Shown here one piece after another: positions 17,290-26,576 of a stretch of 64,000 bases of DNA. Location of the stretch: contig JABLTJ010000011.1 in the NCBI GenBank assembly GCA_013166775.1, positions 31,096 through 95,095 of the forward strand. Direction: 5' to 3'. The number at the start of each line of letters is the position of its first letter. Position 1 is the stretch's first letter. Made by a program: the position numbers and the translations under genes. The notes under the pieces are model-generated. The model was not told the origin of the DNA. It did no database searches and worked only from the letters and a program-made list of their open reading frames with translations. The DNA is from Promethearchaeati archaeon (GTDB taxonomy: Archaea > Asgardarchaeota > Heimdallarchaeia > Heimdallarchaeales > Heimdallarchaeaceae).

Positions 17290-19341
17290 GTGATTTCGGA
17301 GAAGCAAATTGAGGAAAAGGTTGAGAGATTAATAGAAGAACTCACTTTAGAAGAGAAGTTCAAATTAATGGTTGGGTTCTTCAGATTTCAAACAAATACC
17401 ATTCCAAGATTAGGAATTAAAACATTCAAAGTGACTGATGGGCCACTAGGAATTTCTCAACATTCAAGTATGCTTAGAAAAAATACTAAGTTTCCCGCAG
17501 GTATTAATCTTGCAGCTTCTTGGAATCGAGAATTAGCTTATAAGTGCGGAGAAGCCATAGGTAGAGAAGCAAGAGCAATAAACAGATTGTGTGTTCTAGG
17601 TCCAGGAATCAATATTGATAGATCACCTCTTAATGGTAGGACTTTCGAGTACTACAGTGAAGATCCACATCTAACTAAAGAGATATCTATACCCTTTGTA
17701 AAGGGGATTCAGAGTCAAAGAATAGCTGCATGTCCTAAACATTATGTCGCAAATAATCAGGAAACTCATAGACACATCATTGATGTTCAAGTAGATGAAA
17801 GAACATTACAAGAGATCTATCTTCGAGCTTTCAAAGAAATTGTAGAAGAAGCAAATCCATGGACAATAATGAGTTCATACAATTTAGTTAATGGAGAGTA
17901 CGTGCATGGGAGTTACAAGCTATTAAAAGAGATATTAATGGCCAAGTGGGGATTTAATGGTTTTGTAATGACAGACTGGTGGGCAACACAAGATAGAGGT
18001 GTAACACAACCAACAACAGAAGAAGCAATAAAAGCGGGTTTGACATTAGAGATGCCTGTTCCTATCCTATATGGAGAAGAAGAGCTTCTTGAGAACTACA
18101 AGAAGGGGAAGTTCTCTGAAGACAATATTAATGAACTAATTAGAAGACTACTGCGTGTATATGCTCAGGTAGGGATGTTTGAAGATGAAAAAGATTTACC
18201 AAAGGGAGAAAGAAATACTAAAAGACATCAAGAATTAGCAAGAAGAATGGCAGAAGAAGGTATTGTTTTACTAAAGAATGAAAAACAATTTCTGCCTTTG
18301 AACACTGACAATATTGATACTATAGCTGTCTTAGGGCCTAATGCTAAAAGAAAGTTTGGAAAAATGTTATTAGGGGGTGCAGCAGCTGTTACACCACCCT
18401 ATGAAATCACACCTCATAAAGGATTAAAAGAGAAATGCAAAGGTAAAATAAAGATAATTAAGGATCCTTCCAAAGCAGATTTTGTTCTCTTATTCATGGG
18501 TCTTAATCATGATTCCCATATAACGCTATTATCTGACAAAATTTCTAAAGATAAACCTGAATTTGGAAAAGAATCAGAAGAGGTGGATAGAACAGAATTT
18601 GGGTTACCGATAGCACAAATTGAACTGATAAAGAAAACTATTGAAATTAATCCTAATGTCATTGTTATTCTAAATAATGCTAATCCAATATCTATGGAAG
18701 AATGGATTGAAAATGTACCAGCAGTGTTGGAAGTCTGGTATCCTGGAATGGAAGGTGGAAGAGCAATTGCCAATGTTCTTTTTGGAGATGTAAATCCTTC
18801 TGGAAAAATACCCTTAACATTTCCAAAACAATTGAAAGATTCTCCAGCACACAAATCAACTAAAACTTTTCCAGGAGAGGATCTCAAAGTTTACTATGAA
18901 GAAGGAATATATATAGGATATAGGTATTTTGAGAAAGAAAACATCGAACCGCTTTTTCCTTTTGGATTTGGTTTATCCTATACAACATTCGGAATTACAA
19001 ATGCAGTTTCAGATAAAGATAAATTGAATTCAAAGGAAGATTCTCTGAAGATAACTGTTGACGTTACAAATACAGGAGAGAGAGCTGGAAGTGAAGTAAT
19101 TCAAATTTATTCAGAAGCACCCAGCAAAGTAATTGATAGACCTTTGAAAGAATTGGTTGGATTTGAGAAAGTCTTTCTTAAGAAAGGAGAGAAAAAGAAA
19201 GTAAAAATCCAGATTAAAGCAACAGATTTAGCATTCTACGATACTAAAGAAGCTGATTGGAATATTGAACAAGGTAAGCACATCCTACATATTGGAAATT
19301 CCTCAACTAATATATCTGCGAAAATAGAGATAGAGTGTTAA
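17290..19341 (+). CDS. Glycoside hydrolase family 3 (beta-glucosidase-like)
   Basis: A 683-residue GH3 enzyme. The N-terminal TIM barrel carries KVTDGPLG, the Lys150-His151 pair (CPKHYVANNQETH) that binds substrate, and the nucleophile Asp229 in VMTDWW. A middle alpha/beta sandwich (about 310-520) includes GIVLLKNE. A C-terminal fibronectin-III-like domain (about 570-683) includes VTNTGERAGSEVIQIY. GH3 enzymes remove terminal beta-linked glucose or xylose. There is no signal peptide, so it probably acts on imported oligosaccharides. The start is GTG at 17290. A GPH-type sugar symporter occurs about 10 kb away but is not linked. Confidence 0.93.
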   Translation: MISEKQIEEKVERLIEELTLEEKFKLMVGFFRFQTNTIPRLGIKTFKVTDGPLGISQHSSMLRKNTKFPAGINLAASWNRELAYKCGEAIGREARAINRLCVLGPGINIDRSPLNGRTFEYYSEDPHLTKEISIPFVKGIQSQRIAACPKHYVANNQETHRHIIDVQVDERTLQEIYLRAFKEIVEEANPWTIMSSYNLVNGEYVHGSYKLLKEILMAKWGFNGFVMTDWWATQDRGVTQPTTEEAIKAGLTLEMPVPILYGEEELLENYKKGKFSEDNINELIRRLLRVYAQVGMFEDEKDLPKGERNTKRHQELARRMAEEGIVLLKNEKQFLPLNTDNIDTIAVLGPNAKRKFGKMLLGGAAAVTPPYEITPHKGLKEKCKGKIKIIKDPSKADFVLLFMGLNHDSHITLLSDKISKDKPEFGKESEEVDRTEFGLPIAQIELIKKTIEINPNVIVILNNANPISMEEWIENVPAVLEVWYPGMEGGRAIANVLFGDVNPSGKIPLTFPKQLKDSPAHKSTKTFPGEDLKVYYEEGIYIGYRYFEKENIEPLFPFGFGLSYTTFGITNAVSDKDKLNSKEDSLKITVDVTNTGERAGSEVIQIYSEAPSKVIDRPLKELVGFEKVFLKKGEKKKVKIQIKATDLAFYDTKEADWNIEQGKHILHIGNSSTNISAKIEIEC

Positions 19342-19350
19342 TAGTTCAGA

Positions 19351-21234
19351 TCAAAGACAGAGATTGTATTCATTTATTAATTTCAGTGTCAATTCATTTA
19401 CTCCTTCCTCGATTAGATCGGATGTTGTTTCAGTAAAAGAATTTTTCCAATTCTTAGCTGACTTATTAATGTCTACTAATTTTCTCTCTGGTTCTAATTT
19501 ATGAATTAGATTAGTATCCAGTTGATCCATTCCCCAACAAAGATTAAGCGCAGGCATTGGAAAAATATAGAAATACCCTAGTTTTTTAAAATCCAAATCA
19601 GAAGCGGGAGGGAAATGAATTTTATATTCATTGAAGAAAGCTTTGCGTAAATCTTCACCCATACCACTATAAAAAACAAAAGTACAAATCTCTTCAACTA
19701 TGTCTCCATATTCAGAATTCTCCCAATCTACTAACCACAACTTACCTTGTGAGTCGGTGATAAAGTGACCTCCTAAATCTCCATGCAAAATTCCTGAGAT
19801 TCCAAAAGGAAACAATTCTTTATTATCATCAATTAAAACTTCATATTCTTCTTGTGCTAGTGAAAAAGCTTTAGAAATACTGGGATTCATCAAGTGAGGA
19901 TAATCTACTTCTATGTGATTCATCGTTTTCTTTAGAAATTGGTGATTCTTCTTCATTTGTTCTAAACCATCAGGGATTATCTCATACTCCACATTGTGTA
20001 TATCAGCTAGATTACGAGCCATTTTCTTAATAGTAGATTCATCTTGATAATCTGAATGAATTCCTTCTGCAAAATCAAAAACAACTGCTCCATTCTTGAA
20101 AAACTCTTGATCCACACATATTGGTGCGGGGACACATTGTACTCCTTTGTCTATGAATTTCTGTCTGATTTTTGCTTCGTTAAATATTTTTCGAGTTCGA
20201 CTAGTAATTTTCTCTTCGAAGATCTCTATTTTATTATAAGATGTTTTAATTACGTTATCGATTAAATCTGCGAGAATATATTTCCAAATTGCTGCAGTAT
20301 TACGTTTTCTTCTAAAAGAAAAATCTCTTCTAATTCTGTTGTAATGTTCTTCTGTTATCCAAGTAGGAACTAAGAAAATACCATTAGAATAGAAGCCAAA
20401 ATCATCAGATAAGTTTTGAAGGTAATTAATTACATTTATCTTTTCCTTCTCACTTAATTCAATTAAATCAAGAAATTCCTTCATAAAGTATTTTTTATCT
20501 TTAAAATCATCTCCTTTACTGGTAAGAAAATCGGTCATACCAATAGCTTCTGCACAATTAATTAGAAGTGGGGGATAATTTTCTATTAAATTGCTTATTT
20601 CTTTTTCAAACGCAATTCTAATTTCATCAAATTTTCTTATTTTTGAATGAGAATCTTCTTGTCTTTCAAAATTAATAATCAAATCTAGTAATTTTTGATT
20701 AACAAAAAAATCATAATAATTGTGAGATGATTTATTTTGCTTTATTTGGATACGAGTTATAAAACCTGGTTTAAATTTTAAGAATCTTCTAAAACGAATA
20801 GTCTTAAGATTATATTGATATTTTGATTTGGTTTTTGTAGGTGTACTATCTTCCAATAAGAACTCTTCTGTGAATATTAAATTAGCAGACTTATTATATT
20901 TAATTTTTAGAGTTAAATTCATATCAGATATTCGAATAGAATATTGAAGATAAGATCTTTTCTTGTTTTTTCTTTTATGCATAACATTCTGAAAAGACTC
21001 AAGATTTACAAGATTTCCATGAAAAGTAAGAGGAGCTTCTGAGAATTTATTCTCTAATGTTTGTTTCAGCAACAACAAGAACTGGATAAAACTTGATTTA
21101 CCAGAGCTATTGGCACCAATTAGTACTGTAATAGGTTTAAGTTTTATTTCTAGCTTATCCCCAATGGATTTGAAATTTTGAACACATAATTTTTCTATTA
21201 TGTCATCATTATCTTCGTGTGAAACTATGATTAT
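19351..21234 (-). CDS. Chimeric ORF: SMC/RecF-type ATPase N-terminus joined to an APH kinase C-lobe
   Basis: The open frame runs from just after a TGA (21235-21237) to 19351. Its first part reads NFKSIGDKLEIKLKPITVLI then GANSSGKSS, a Walker A loop of the AAA_15/AAA_21 type. No Walker B or signature motif follows. From about 20210 onward it matches an aminoglycoside-phosphotransferase/choline-kinase-like C-lobe (HGDLGGHF, then LVDWENSEYGD), without the ATP-binding N-lobe. No ATG, GTG or TTG occurs upstream of the Walker A; the first canonical start is TTG at 21078, after it. The usual HGDLxxxN Asn is replaced. It is probably an in-frame deletion fusion and may be non-functional, yet it has no stop over more than 620 codons. 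Confidence 0.6.
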   Translation of the reverse strand: MIIVSHEDNDDIIEKLCVQNFKSIGDKLEIKLKPITVLIGANSSGKSSFIQFLLLLKQTLENKFSEAPLTFHGNLVNLESFQNVMHKRKNKKRSYLQYSIRISDMNLTLKIKYNKSANLIFTEEFLLEDSTPTKTKSKYQYNLKTIRFRRFLKFKPGFITRIQIKQNKSSHNYYDFFVNQKLLDLIINFERQEDSHSKIRKFDEIRIAFEKEISNLIENYPPLLINCAEAIGMTDFLTSKGDDFKDKKYFMKEFLDLIELSEKEKINVINYLQNLSDDFGFYSNGIFLVPTWITEEHYNRIRRDFSFRRKRNTAAIWKYILADLIDNVIKTSYNKIEIFEEKITSRTRKIFNEAKIRQKFIDKGVQCVPAPICVDQEFFKNGAVVFDFAEGIHSDYQDESTIKKMARNLADIHNVEYEIIPDGLEQMKKNHQFLKKTMNHIEVDYPHLMNPSISKAFSLAQEEYEVLIDDNKELFPFGISGILHGDLGGHFITDSQGKLWLVDWENSEYGDIVEEICTFVFYSGMGEDLRKAFFNEYKIHFPPASDLDFKKLGYFYIFPMPALNLCWGMDQLDTNLIHKLEPERKLVDINKSAKNWKNSFTETTSDLIEEGVNELTLKLINEYNLCL

Positions 21235-21451
21235 TCACCAATATAATACTAGATTTTATTATATACTTTTCTAATGAAATTTAAATATATAAATACAAAG
21301 AACAATCATTTCTTGTAATTGAAAACTTGAGATATTTTTCAAAATGCTGTAAAGACCACTTTCTTCCAAGAAAGACGTTCATATAAAAAGACACCTTATT
21401 GAAAGATATCATCACAGAGATGTTTTTCTTCCTGCTTCAGTAATTACGAGC

Positions 21452-22492
21452 TCATAATTTTGTTAGAAGACCATCTGGTTCTTTACGATGGATAATGAGT
21501 TCACTATAATGCTCAGAAGGAATATTGATCAATGTTTCTTCAATTAAAAAATCAATTGCCCAAGGATAAGCTAAGTGAGTATACCAACAAATAAATTCTC
21601 CAAAACTATTATTTGTATATCTACTTGATTCTAAGTTCTGAAAAAGTAGTTTCAAACTTTCTTCTTTTCCTTTCATTACCTCTAATAGGCTCTTTGATAT
21701 TTTTTCTGTAATTTTCAACCAGTTCTTTGACTCCTCTTCATTTAGAAGAGGTATCTCTAAGAGTTCTGCCAATTCCAAAGAGTCTCTTGCCCTATCTAAT
21801 TTAACCAAATCTTTACACTTCTTTTCTGTTTTATCTCTAGCTTCATTTCTTTGCCCATTTAACCAACTTTGCCCGAAATTTAGATAGTACCAGTTAGACC
21901 AAGGTAAATCTATTTCTTCTTGCCCATATTTTCCAAGATGTTTCAATTCCCCTTCAATCATCCAAAAATAATATTGAGCATCAGGTCTAGTTAAGCTAGA
22001 ACGTAATGGAGCTACTTTCAGTAAATTCCCATCTTTTACTAACTCACCTAACAGACCAATATCTAGAATTCTTGAACCTACAAGCATGAATGCCTGATCT
22101 TTCAGAGAAGAATTTTCACTTATTGATAATTTCTCAAAAACAGCATCAATCTCGGACCACTTTGAGATTGTGTGATCTGCTAGCACCTTTCCCATTTCTT
22201 TTGAATGTTCATATACTAGTTTGGTTTCATCTAGATTTACAATCAGAAACGTCGGAAGATATTCGTTTCCCTCTTTTTTCACAAGACTTGAATCTGATAA
22301 TGGTTTGATTTCTGTTAGTAAATCATCTAAAGACATGTTAAAGATATTAGCTACTTCATCAAGTGGGATTCGATCATGGAGAGAATTGATAATATCTTTT
22401 CTGGTTTTAGTTAGATAACTCCAAGGATCTCCACTTCCTGCCAACGACAAGTATGTTTTTTTATTTTCATAAATATTTGAAGTAGTATTCAT
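21452..22492 (-). CDS. Winged-helix protein of unknown function, cassette copy A
   Basis: A 346-residue protein. Residues 20-90 form a probable winged helix (ARTR-like order: TRKDIINSLHDRIPLDEVAN, then DLLTEIKPLSDSSLVKKEG). The rest is a mostly helical domain rich in Trp, Leu and Glu (RPDAQYYFWMIEGELKHLGK, then LPWSNWYYLNFGQSW) that I do not recognise. A close paralogue of 350 residues lies at 25074-26126. It forms the last gene of a five-gene cassette with flavodoxin, two TIGR04076 proteins and a small winged-helix protein. A TATA box 28-33 nt upstream suggests its own leaderless transcript. The C-terminal domain may sense a ligand, but this is inference. Confidence 0.65.
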   Translation of the reverse strand: MNTTSNIYENKKTYLSLAGSGDPWSYLTKTRKDIINSLHDRIPLDEVANIFNMSLDDLLTEIKPLSDSSLVKKEGNEYLPTFLIVNLDETKLVYEHSKEMGKVLADHTISKWSEIDAVFEKLSISENSSLKDQAFMLVGSRILDIGLLGELVKDGNLLKVAPLRSSLTRPDAQYYFWMIEGELKHLGKYGQEEIDLPWSNWYYLNFGQSWLNGQRNEARDKTEKKCKDLVKLDRARDSLELAELLEIPLLNEEESKNWLKITEKISKSLLEVMKGKEESLKLLFQNLESSRYTNNSFGEFICWYTHLAYPWAIDFLIEETLINIPSEHYSELIIHRKEPDGLLTKL

Positions 22493-22517
22493 AAGATATA
22501 CTTGTTAGTTTTGAGAT

Positions 22518-22532
22518 AATTATAAGCTTTAG
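22518..22532 (-). promoter_or_regulatory. Leaderless promoter of the 346-aa cassette gene
   Basis: GCTTATAATTATCTCAA on the minus strand has its TTATAA core at 22520-22525, about 30 nt before the ATG at 22492. The same box and spacing recur before the paralogue in copy B (26155-26160), so the element has been conserved while neighbouring spacer changed. Confidence 0.5.
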
Positions 22533-22686
22533 GAAGAATGAAAGATAAAATCAGAGATAAATAGTTTACCTAATCTTTAGTTGTAATTTAATCAAGAGAT
22601 GAAGAAGAACTGATTAGTAAAATACTAAACACTAAATAAGTATACTAAAACTATTAGAAATTTATGTGAATATTGATTGTATTATG

Positions 22687-22950
22687 TTAATTTGATTTTG
22701 TTATTTTTAGTAAATTAGATTTGATATCTTTCATTTGATTATTAATAGAGATTAAGGAAGAACGCATATCTTCAAAATTTGGATGACTGATCAAAATTCC
22801 CTTTTCTAATAATGTTCTTATTGTATATCGTATTGCACGTGGATTTTCTTCACTAATGGTAGATATTAGCTCTCTTTGAGTGAGTGCTCCTTCATTTTCC
22901 AAAGTTTTAATAACATTTTGAGAACCTTTGGGCAATCGATTTTTCGACAT
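22687..22950 (-). CDS. Small winged-helix protein, cassette copy A
   Basis: An 87-residue DNA-binding protein. It shows a helix-turn-helix with wing (VIKTLENEGALTQRELISTI, then PRAIRYTIRTLLEKGIL), followed by a short C-terminal helix. The layout is MarR/PadR-like but too short for a ligand domain. It has a paralogue at 26316-26576 at the same place in cassette copy B. An A/T box (AGATTTAAATATG) about 80 nt upstream is also shared by both copies. It probably controls the cassette, an inference from position. Confidence 0.7.
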   Translation of the reverse strand: MSKNRLPKGSQNVIKTLENEGALTQRELISTISEENPRAIRYTIRTLLEKGILISHPNFEDMRSSLISINNQMKDIKSNLLKITKSN

Positions 22951-23187
22951 AGCATCAATCTCGCTTCTTCAAAATTAGCTATGTGAGTAGAAATCACAAA
23001 TAGTCTAATTATTAAACATTCTTTTTAACATATTTAAATCTTCATTAAAATGTTCAATGTTTATATGTAATTTTAGTAAAGACCTGTTCTTACTAGCACA
23101 ACTAATCTGCTTTAAAGAAAACATATTATACGAAAAAATTATTTTTTATTCTTACTTTCTCTTTCCATTTAGCAGATTAAAGATATT

Positions 23188-23514
23188 CTAATCAAATTCA
23201 ATTCTTTCAAGTTTAAAGATTACTGGTCTCAATCCATCTGGACAAACACCAAAAGATATACCTTCACCGATGGTTTCAGGATATCCTCCACCCCAAGTAA
23301 GGAGATGAACATTCTTGAAAATACTGTTCCATGCATGTGGACAAAATCCTTCTGGTTTGTTTCCTGTTCCATCTGAAATAAATTCACTTCCTTCCTTAAG
23401 CGCACAATTTTTTACCTTATTCCCAGACACAAGAGTGTAATCATGTCCGAAGATATCTTTTGGTAAGAATTGTTTAACCACCGTAATTTTTACCTTGTTT
23501 CGCATTCTTATCAC
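23188..23514 (-). CDS. TIGR04076 family protein (second gene of pair), cassette copy A
   Basis: A 108-residue protein matching the TIGR04076 pattern: VKITVVKQFLPKDIFGHDY at the start, EGSEFI, PEGFCPHAW near the middle and VCPDGLRPVIFKLERIE at the end. The family is small and of unknown biochemical function; the three conserved Cys (CALKEG, FCP, VCPDG) suggest metal or redox chemistry. Its start follows the stop of the paralogous gene directly upstream with no gap, so the two are translated from one message. Copy B of this gene carries a nonsense mutation. Confidence 0.78.
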   Translation of the reverse strand: MIRMRNKVKITVVKQFLPKDIFGHDYTLVSGNKVKNCALKEGSEFISDGTGNKPEGFCPHAWNSIFKNVHLLTWGGGYPETIGEGISFGVCPDGLRPVIFKLERIEFD

Positions 23515-23823
23515 CTATTCACTTATTCTCTCTAATTTAAAACAAACTGGTCTTGCTCCATCTGTGCAGCTACTATAGATAATTCCAGGAGGAGACCAAA
23601 AAACATCTTCACCTGAATCCAAAATTTCAATATCCTTCAATACAGTTTTCCAACCCCATCCACAGAATTTTTCAGGCTTCTCTAAATCCTCTACTATGAA
23701 TTCTTCTCCCTCTTCAAAAACATAACATGTTGGAACAATATCTCCTCTAGGATAAGTTATATCATGACCAAAGACTTCCTTTGGATTAAATTTCCTTATC
23801 ACCGTTACTTTTACTTTTGTCAT
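23515..23823 (-). CDS. TIGR04076 family protein (first gene of pair), cassette copy A
   Basis: A 102-residue TIGR04076 protein: VKVTVIRKFNPKEVFGHDI, EGEEFIVEDLEKPEKFCGWG, and SSCTDGARPVCFKLERISE. It is a diverged tandem duplicate of the gene immediately downstream, so the pair arose before the whole cassette was duplicated. The ATG at 23823 has a purine-rich AGGGATG a few bases upstream. A conserved promoter box lies about 66 nt upstream. Function is unknown; it may act with the flavodoxin encoded next upstream, an inference from linkage only. Confidence 0.78.
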   Translation of the reverse strand: MTKVKVTVIRKFNPKEVFGHDITYPRGDIVPTCYVFEEGEEFIVEDLEKPEKFCGWGWKTVLKDIEILDSGEDVFWSPPGIIYSSCTDGARPVCFKLERISE

Positions 23824-23885
23824 TTAGCATCCCTTTCTTTCAAGAATTAGCAAATCCATAGATTTACATAATACACCAAGAAGCA

Positions 23886-23893
23886 CTTATAAG
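23886..23893 (-). promoter_or_regulatory. Conserved TATA box before the TIGR04076 pair, copy A
   Basis: CTTATAAG inside a longer stretch (TTCTTATAAGTGCTTCTTGG) conserved in cassette copy B at 27524-27531. In both copies the box lies 66 nt before the ATG, which leaves a leader of about 40 nt containing the ribosome-binding site. Confidence 0.5.
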
Positions 23894-23919
23894 AATTATC
23901 AAGTCAATCATAAAAAAAT

Positions 23920-24417
23920 TCAATTTTCTTTCGCTAACGCTTCATTAATTGATTGACCAAATTTGAATGCTTGTTTAAGTTTTGGTCTGAAGAATCCTTT
24001 AAATCTAGCTTGGGCGATAATAATTGCTCCTGCCTCTTTTACTGTCTTTTCCATCAGTTCAAGTGTTTTTTTTCCAGTGATACTACAAGTAGTAAATATA
24101 GCAACCTTTTGTTCTTTGATATCAACTCTCTTTACAATTTCATAAAACGCACTTGGAGGATAGTCTCCATAAGTAGGCATACCAAAAATAATCAAATCAT
24201 AATCCTGTTTTATCTTATCTAATTCACTTAATTCTTGCTCTATTGTAGAGAAATCACCTTTAGTATGTTGATTTTGTATACTTACCTTCATTCCAAAAGT
24301 ACCTGTCAAGATAAATGGGAAGTAATCTACATCATAATTTGTCATAGCACTACCTATAACAGCAGAGGTTTTTTTGGACCTTCCTAAAGAAGTGAAATAG
24401 ATAATCAAAGCTTTCAT
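23920..24417 (-). CDS. Flavodoxin, cassette copy A
   Basis: A 165-residue flavodoxin fold. The FMN phosphate loop is YFTSLGRSKKTSA (residues 7-19), the second flavin loop is FGMPTYGDYPPSAF, and TTCSITGKKTLE near 110 is typical of the flavodoxin_5/flavodoxin_3 group. It carries one or two electrons on FMN in place of ferredoxin. It is the first gene of cassette copy A and lies about 100 nt upstream of the TIGR04076 pair. The paralogue in copy B (28981-29374) is broken, so this is the only intact version here. Confidence 0.82.
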   Translation of the reverse strand: MKALIIYFTSLGRSKKTSAVIGSAMTNYDVDYFPFILTGTFGMKVSIQNQHTKGDFSTIEQELSELDKIKQDYDLIIFGMPTYGDYPPSAFYEIVKRVDIKEQKVAIFTTCSITGKKTLELMEKTVKEAGAIIIAQARFKGFFRPKLKQAFKFGQSINEALAKEN

Positions 24418-24656
24418 TAAGTCTAAATCCCAGCAAATAAGATAAAAACTTTTGCTAATTCAAATTGTGTTCAGGTTTTCTAGCACATATTCAAGAACTG
24501 AATCTTTGTCATCATTAGCTATGTAATTAAGATTTAAATCAAGTTGATAAAGTATAAGCAAAATTTCCGCTTCTTTTGTTTGTTAATGTTTCAAGCGCTT
24601 AAACACTAAAAGAGAATTTTTGGTATAAAACCATCTTTAAGAAGCTCTTTGATGAA
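24418..24656. other. Intergenic stretch with a short antisense coding remnant
   Basis: Between the flavodoxin and the small barrel gene there is a minus-strand frame of about 40 codons ending at about 24463 (EAEILLILYQLDLNLNYIAN, then VLEYVLENLNTI) without an ATG. It looks like the tail of a lost gene. A palindromic CAAGCGCTT lies near 24590. Nothing else is recognisable. Confidence 0.25.
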
Positions 24657-24665
24657 TTGTCTGTC

Positions 24666-24962
24666 ATGTTATACAAACTATACAAAGCGAAAAATAAAAC
24701 TACAGAAGAGATTTACGACTATAGCTTTGAAGGCTTTAGTAGTATCTACAAGAAGTATGACGTACAGGTTCTTGGGGGTGGAACAAACGTTGATGACACA
24801 TCAGAGATGTACTTAATGGTTGTTTACAAAGATAAAAAACACTATGAAGAGACAGTCAAAAAACTTCAAGCTGATCCAACATACATTGAACTCTCCAAAA
24901 AACTTCAAGAACAACGAGAAAGTATTGAAGTCATTACTCTTGAAAGTTCTTACGAATATTAA
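24666..24962 (+). CDS. Small dimeric alpha/beta-barrel protein
   Basis: A 98-residue protein with the strand-helix-strand pattern of the ferredoxin-like dimeric alpha/beta-barrel superfamily (MLYKLYKAKNKTTEE, then YDVQVLGGGTNVDDTSEMYL and VVYKDKKHYEE), as in NIPSNAP, EthD and ABM-type proteins. No catalytic residue can be assigned. The ATG at 24666 is preferred over the TTG at 24657. It lies between the two cassette copies on the opposite strand and was not duplicated with them, so it marks the join. Confidence 0.6.
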   Translation: MLYKLYKAKNKTTEEIYDYSFEGFSSIYKKYDVQVLGGGTNVDDTSEMYLMVVYKDKKHYEETVKKLQADPTYIELSKKLQEQRESIEVITLESSYEY

Positions 24963-25073
24963 CAGAACTAATTTTCTGTTGAAATCTAATATCAAAATGA
25001 GAAATTCATTTTCTCTTTTTTTATTTCTAATTATATTTAACGCAAGACAGAACTCTAATCAATTTCAATTATC

Positions 25074-26126
25074 TCATTTGTTTTTATTTGCTTTAGATAA
25101 AAAACCATCTGGTTCTTTACGCTGTATGATTAGTTCGCTATAATATTCTGGTGGAATCTTGATCAATTTTTCTTCAACTAACAAATCTATTGCCCAAACA
25201 TATGCTAAGTGTACATACCAACAAATGAATTCTCCTAAACTATTATGTGTATATTTACTCGAACCTAGTGATTGATAGAAAGATACTAAATCTTCTTCAC
25301 TTTCTTTATATTTCTTCAATAATATATTTGAAAATTTGTCAGCTGTTTCTCCCCAAATCTGTGAATCTTTCTCATTTAGATAAGGTACTTCAAGAAGTTT
25401 TGCAAGCATTCCTGGGTTTTTAGCTTTGTTTGATTCTATTATTTCCTTACATTTTTCTTCGCGGGAATCTCGTTTTTCGTTTCTCTTATTATTTATCCAG
25501 CTTTGACCAAAGTTTAAGAGATACCAATCTGACCAAGGTAATTTAATTTCTTCTTGCCCATATTTACCCAAATGTACTAGTTCGCCTTCAATCATCCAAA
25601 AGTAATACTTGGCATCAGGCCTATTTGGACTTGGACGCAGTGGAGCAGAATCCAATAAACTCCCATCCTTTACTAAAGCACCTAAGAGTCCAATATCTAA
25701 AATTCTTGACCCTATTAACATAAAAGCTTGTTCTTTAAGTGATGAATCTTGACTTATTTCTAATTTTTTATAACTTGCTTCAATTTCTTTCCATTTTGAA
25801 ATCAGGGATTCTGCTAGAATTTCTCCTATTTTTCTAGAATGTTCATAAATAATTTGTGTTTCTTCTAAGTTAGCTATAAAAAATTGGGGAATATAGAAGT
25901 TATTTTCTCTTTTTACTAGACTAGCTTCTTCCAGTGGTTGGATTTCATCTAGTAATTCCTTTTTGGATAATCCAAAGATACTTTCAAGTTCTTCAACATT
26001 ATGTTTTTCATGTAGAGCTAGAAGTATATTCTTTCTTGTAATTGTTAAATGACTCCAAGGATCACCCCTACCTGCCATCGAGAAGTGAATTTTTTTCTTT
26101 TCGTAGATGTTTGGAACAGAATTCAT
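25074..26126 (-). CDS. Winged-helix protein of unknown function, cassette copy B
   Basis: A 350-residue paralogue of the gene at 21452-22492, collinear throughout. It has the N-terminal winged helix (TRKNILLALHEKHNVEELES), the GSRILDIGLLGALVKDGSLL block, the RPDAKYYFWMIEGELVHLGK block and the C-terminal GEFICWYVHLAYVWAIDLL. The conservation of the C-terminal domain, with many third-position and conservative changes, suggests both copies are under selection. Its promoter is conserved too. The function is unknown. Confidence 0.65.
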   Translation of the reverse strand: MNSVPNIYEKKKIHFSMAGRGDPWSHLTITRKNILLALHEKHNVEELESIFGLSKKELLDEIQPLEEASLVKRENNFYIPQFFIANLEETQIIYEHSRKIGEILAESLISKWKEIEASYKKLEISQDSSLKEQAFMLIGSRILDIGLLGALVKDGSLLDSAPLRPSPNRPDAKYYFWMIEGELVHLGKYGQEEIKLPWSDWYLLNFGQSWINNKRNEKRDSREEKCKEIIESNKAKNPGMLAKLLEVPYLNEKDSQIWGETADKFSNILLKKYKESEEDLVSFYQSLGSSKYTHNSLGEFICWYVHLAYVWAIDLLVEEKLIKIPPEYYSELIIQRKEPDGFLSKANKNK

Positions 26127-26149
26127 ATAACCAACATATAAAAACTTGA

Positions 26150-26162
26150 GACAATTATAAGT
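26150..26162 (-). promoter_or_regulatory. Leaderless promoter of the 350-aa cassette gene
   Basis: ACTTATAATTGTCTCAAG on the minus strand has its TTATAA core at 26155-26160, about 30 nt before the ATG at 26126. It matches the copy A box in sequence and spacing. Confidence 0.5.
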
Positions 26163-26315
26163 ATTATGAGTAAATCAAAATTAAATCATAGATAGCCTTT
26201 GCATGTAATTGTTTTCATTTTACTTAATAATTAAAGAAATACCGCTAATAAAATACTAAATAAAGCTACTAAACACTGTTATAAATTCAGTTTAATATTA
26301 GCATATCATCTGGAA

Positions 26316-26576
26316 TTAATTTTTCTTACTTCTAGTATCTTTAATCTGTAGTCCTTCATTTCTTTTATTAATATGTATTAATGAAGAACGCATATCATCA
26401 AAATTAGGATGACGAATCAAAAAATCTTTTTCTAATAGGGTTTTAACTGTATATCTTATTGCGCGAGGATTTTTTTCTTTTATAACAGATATTAGCTCTA
26501 TCTGAGTAAGTGCTCCTTTTTCTTCCAAAGCTCTAATAATATCATCAGAACCTTTGGGTAATTGATTTTTCTTCAT
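26316..26576 (-). CDS. Small winged-helix protein, cassette copy B
   Basis: An 86-residue paralogue of the gene at 22687-22950. It has the same KGS...IIRALEEKGALTQIELISVI helix-turn-helix and the PRAIRYTVKTLLEKDFLIRH recognition helix and wing. The C-terminal tail has diverged to a basic KDTRSKKN end. It lies between the 350-residue gene and the broken TIGR04076 gene, as in copy A. It may bind the same operators, which would allow cross-regulation between the copies. Confidence 0.7.
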   Translation of the reverse strand: MKKNQLPKGSDDIIRALEEKGALTQIELISVIKEKNPRAIRYTVKTLLEKDFLIRHPNFDDMRSSLIHINKRNEGLQIKDTRSKKN

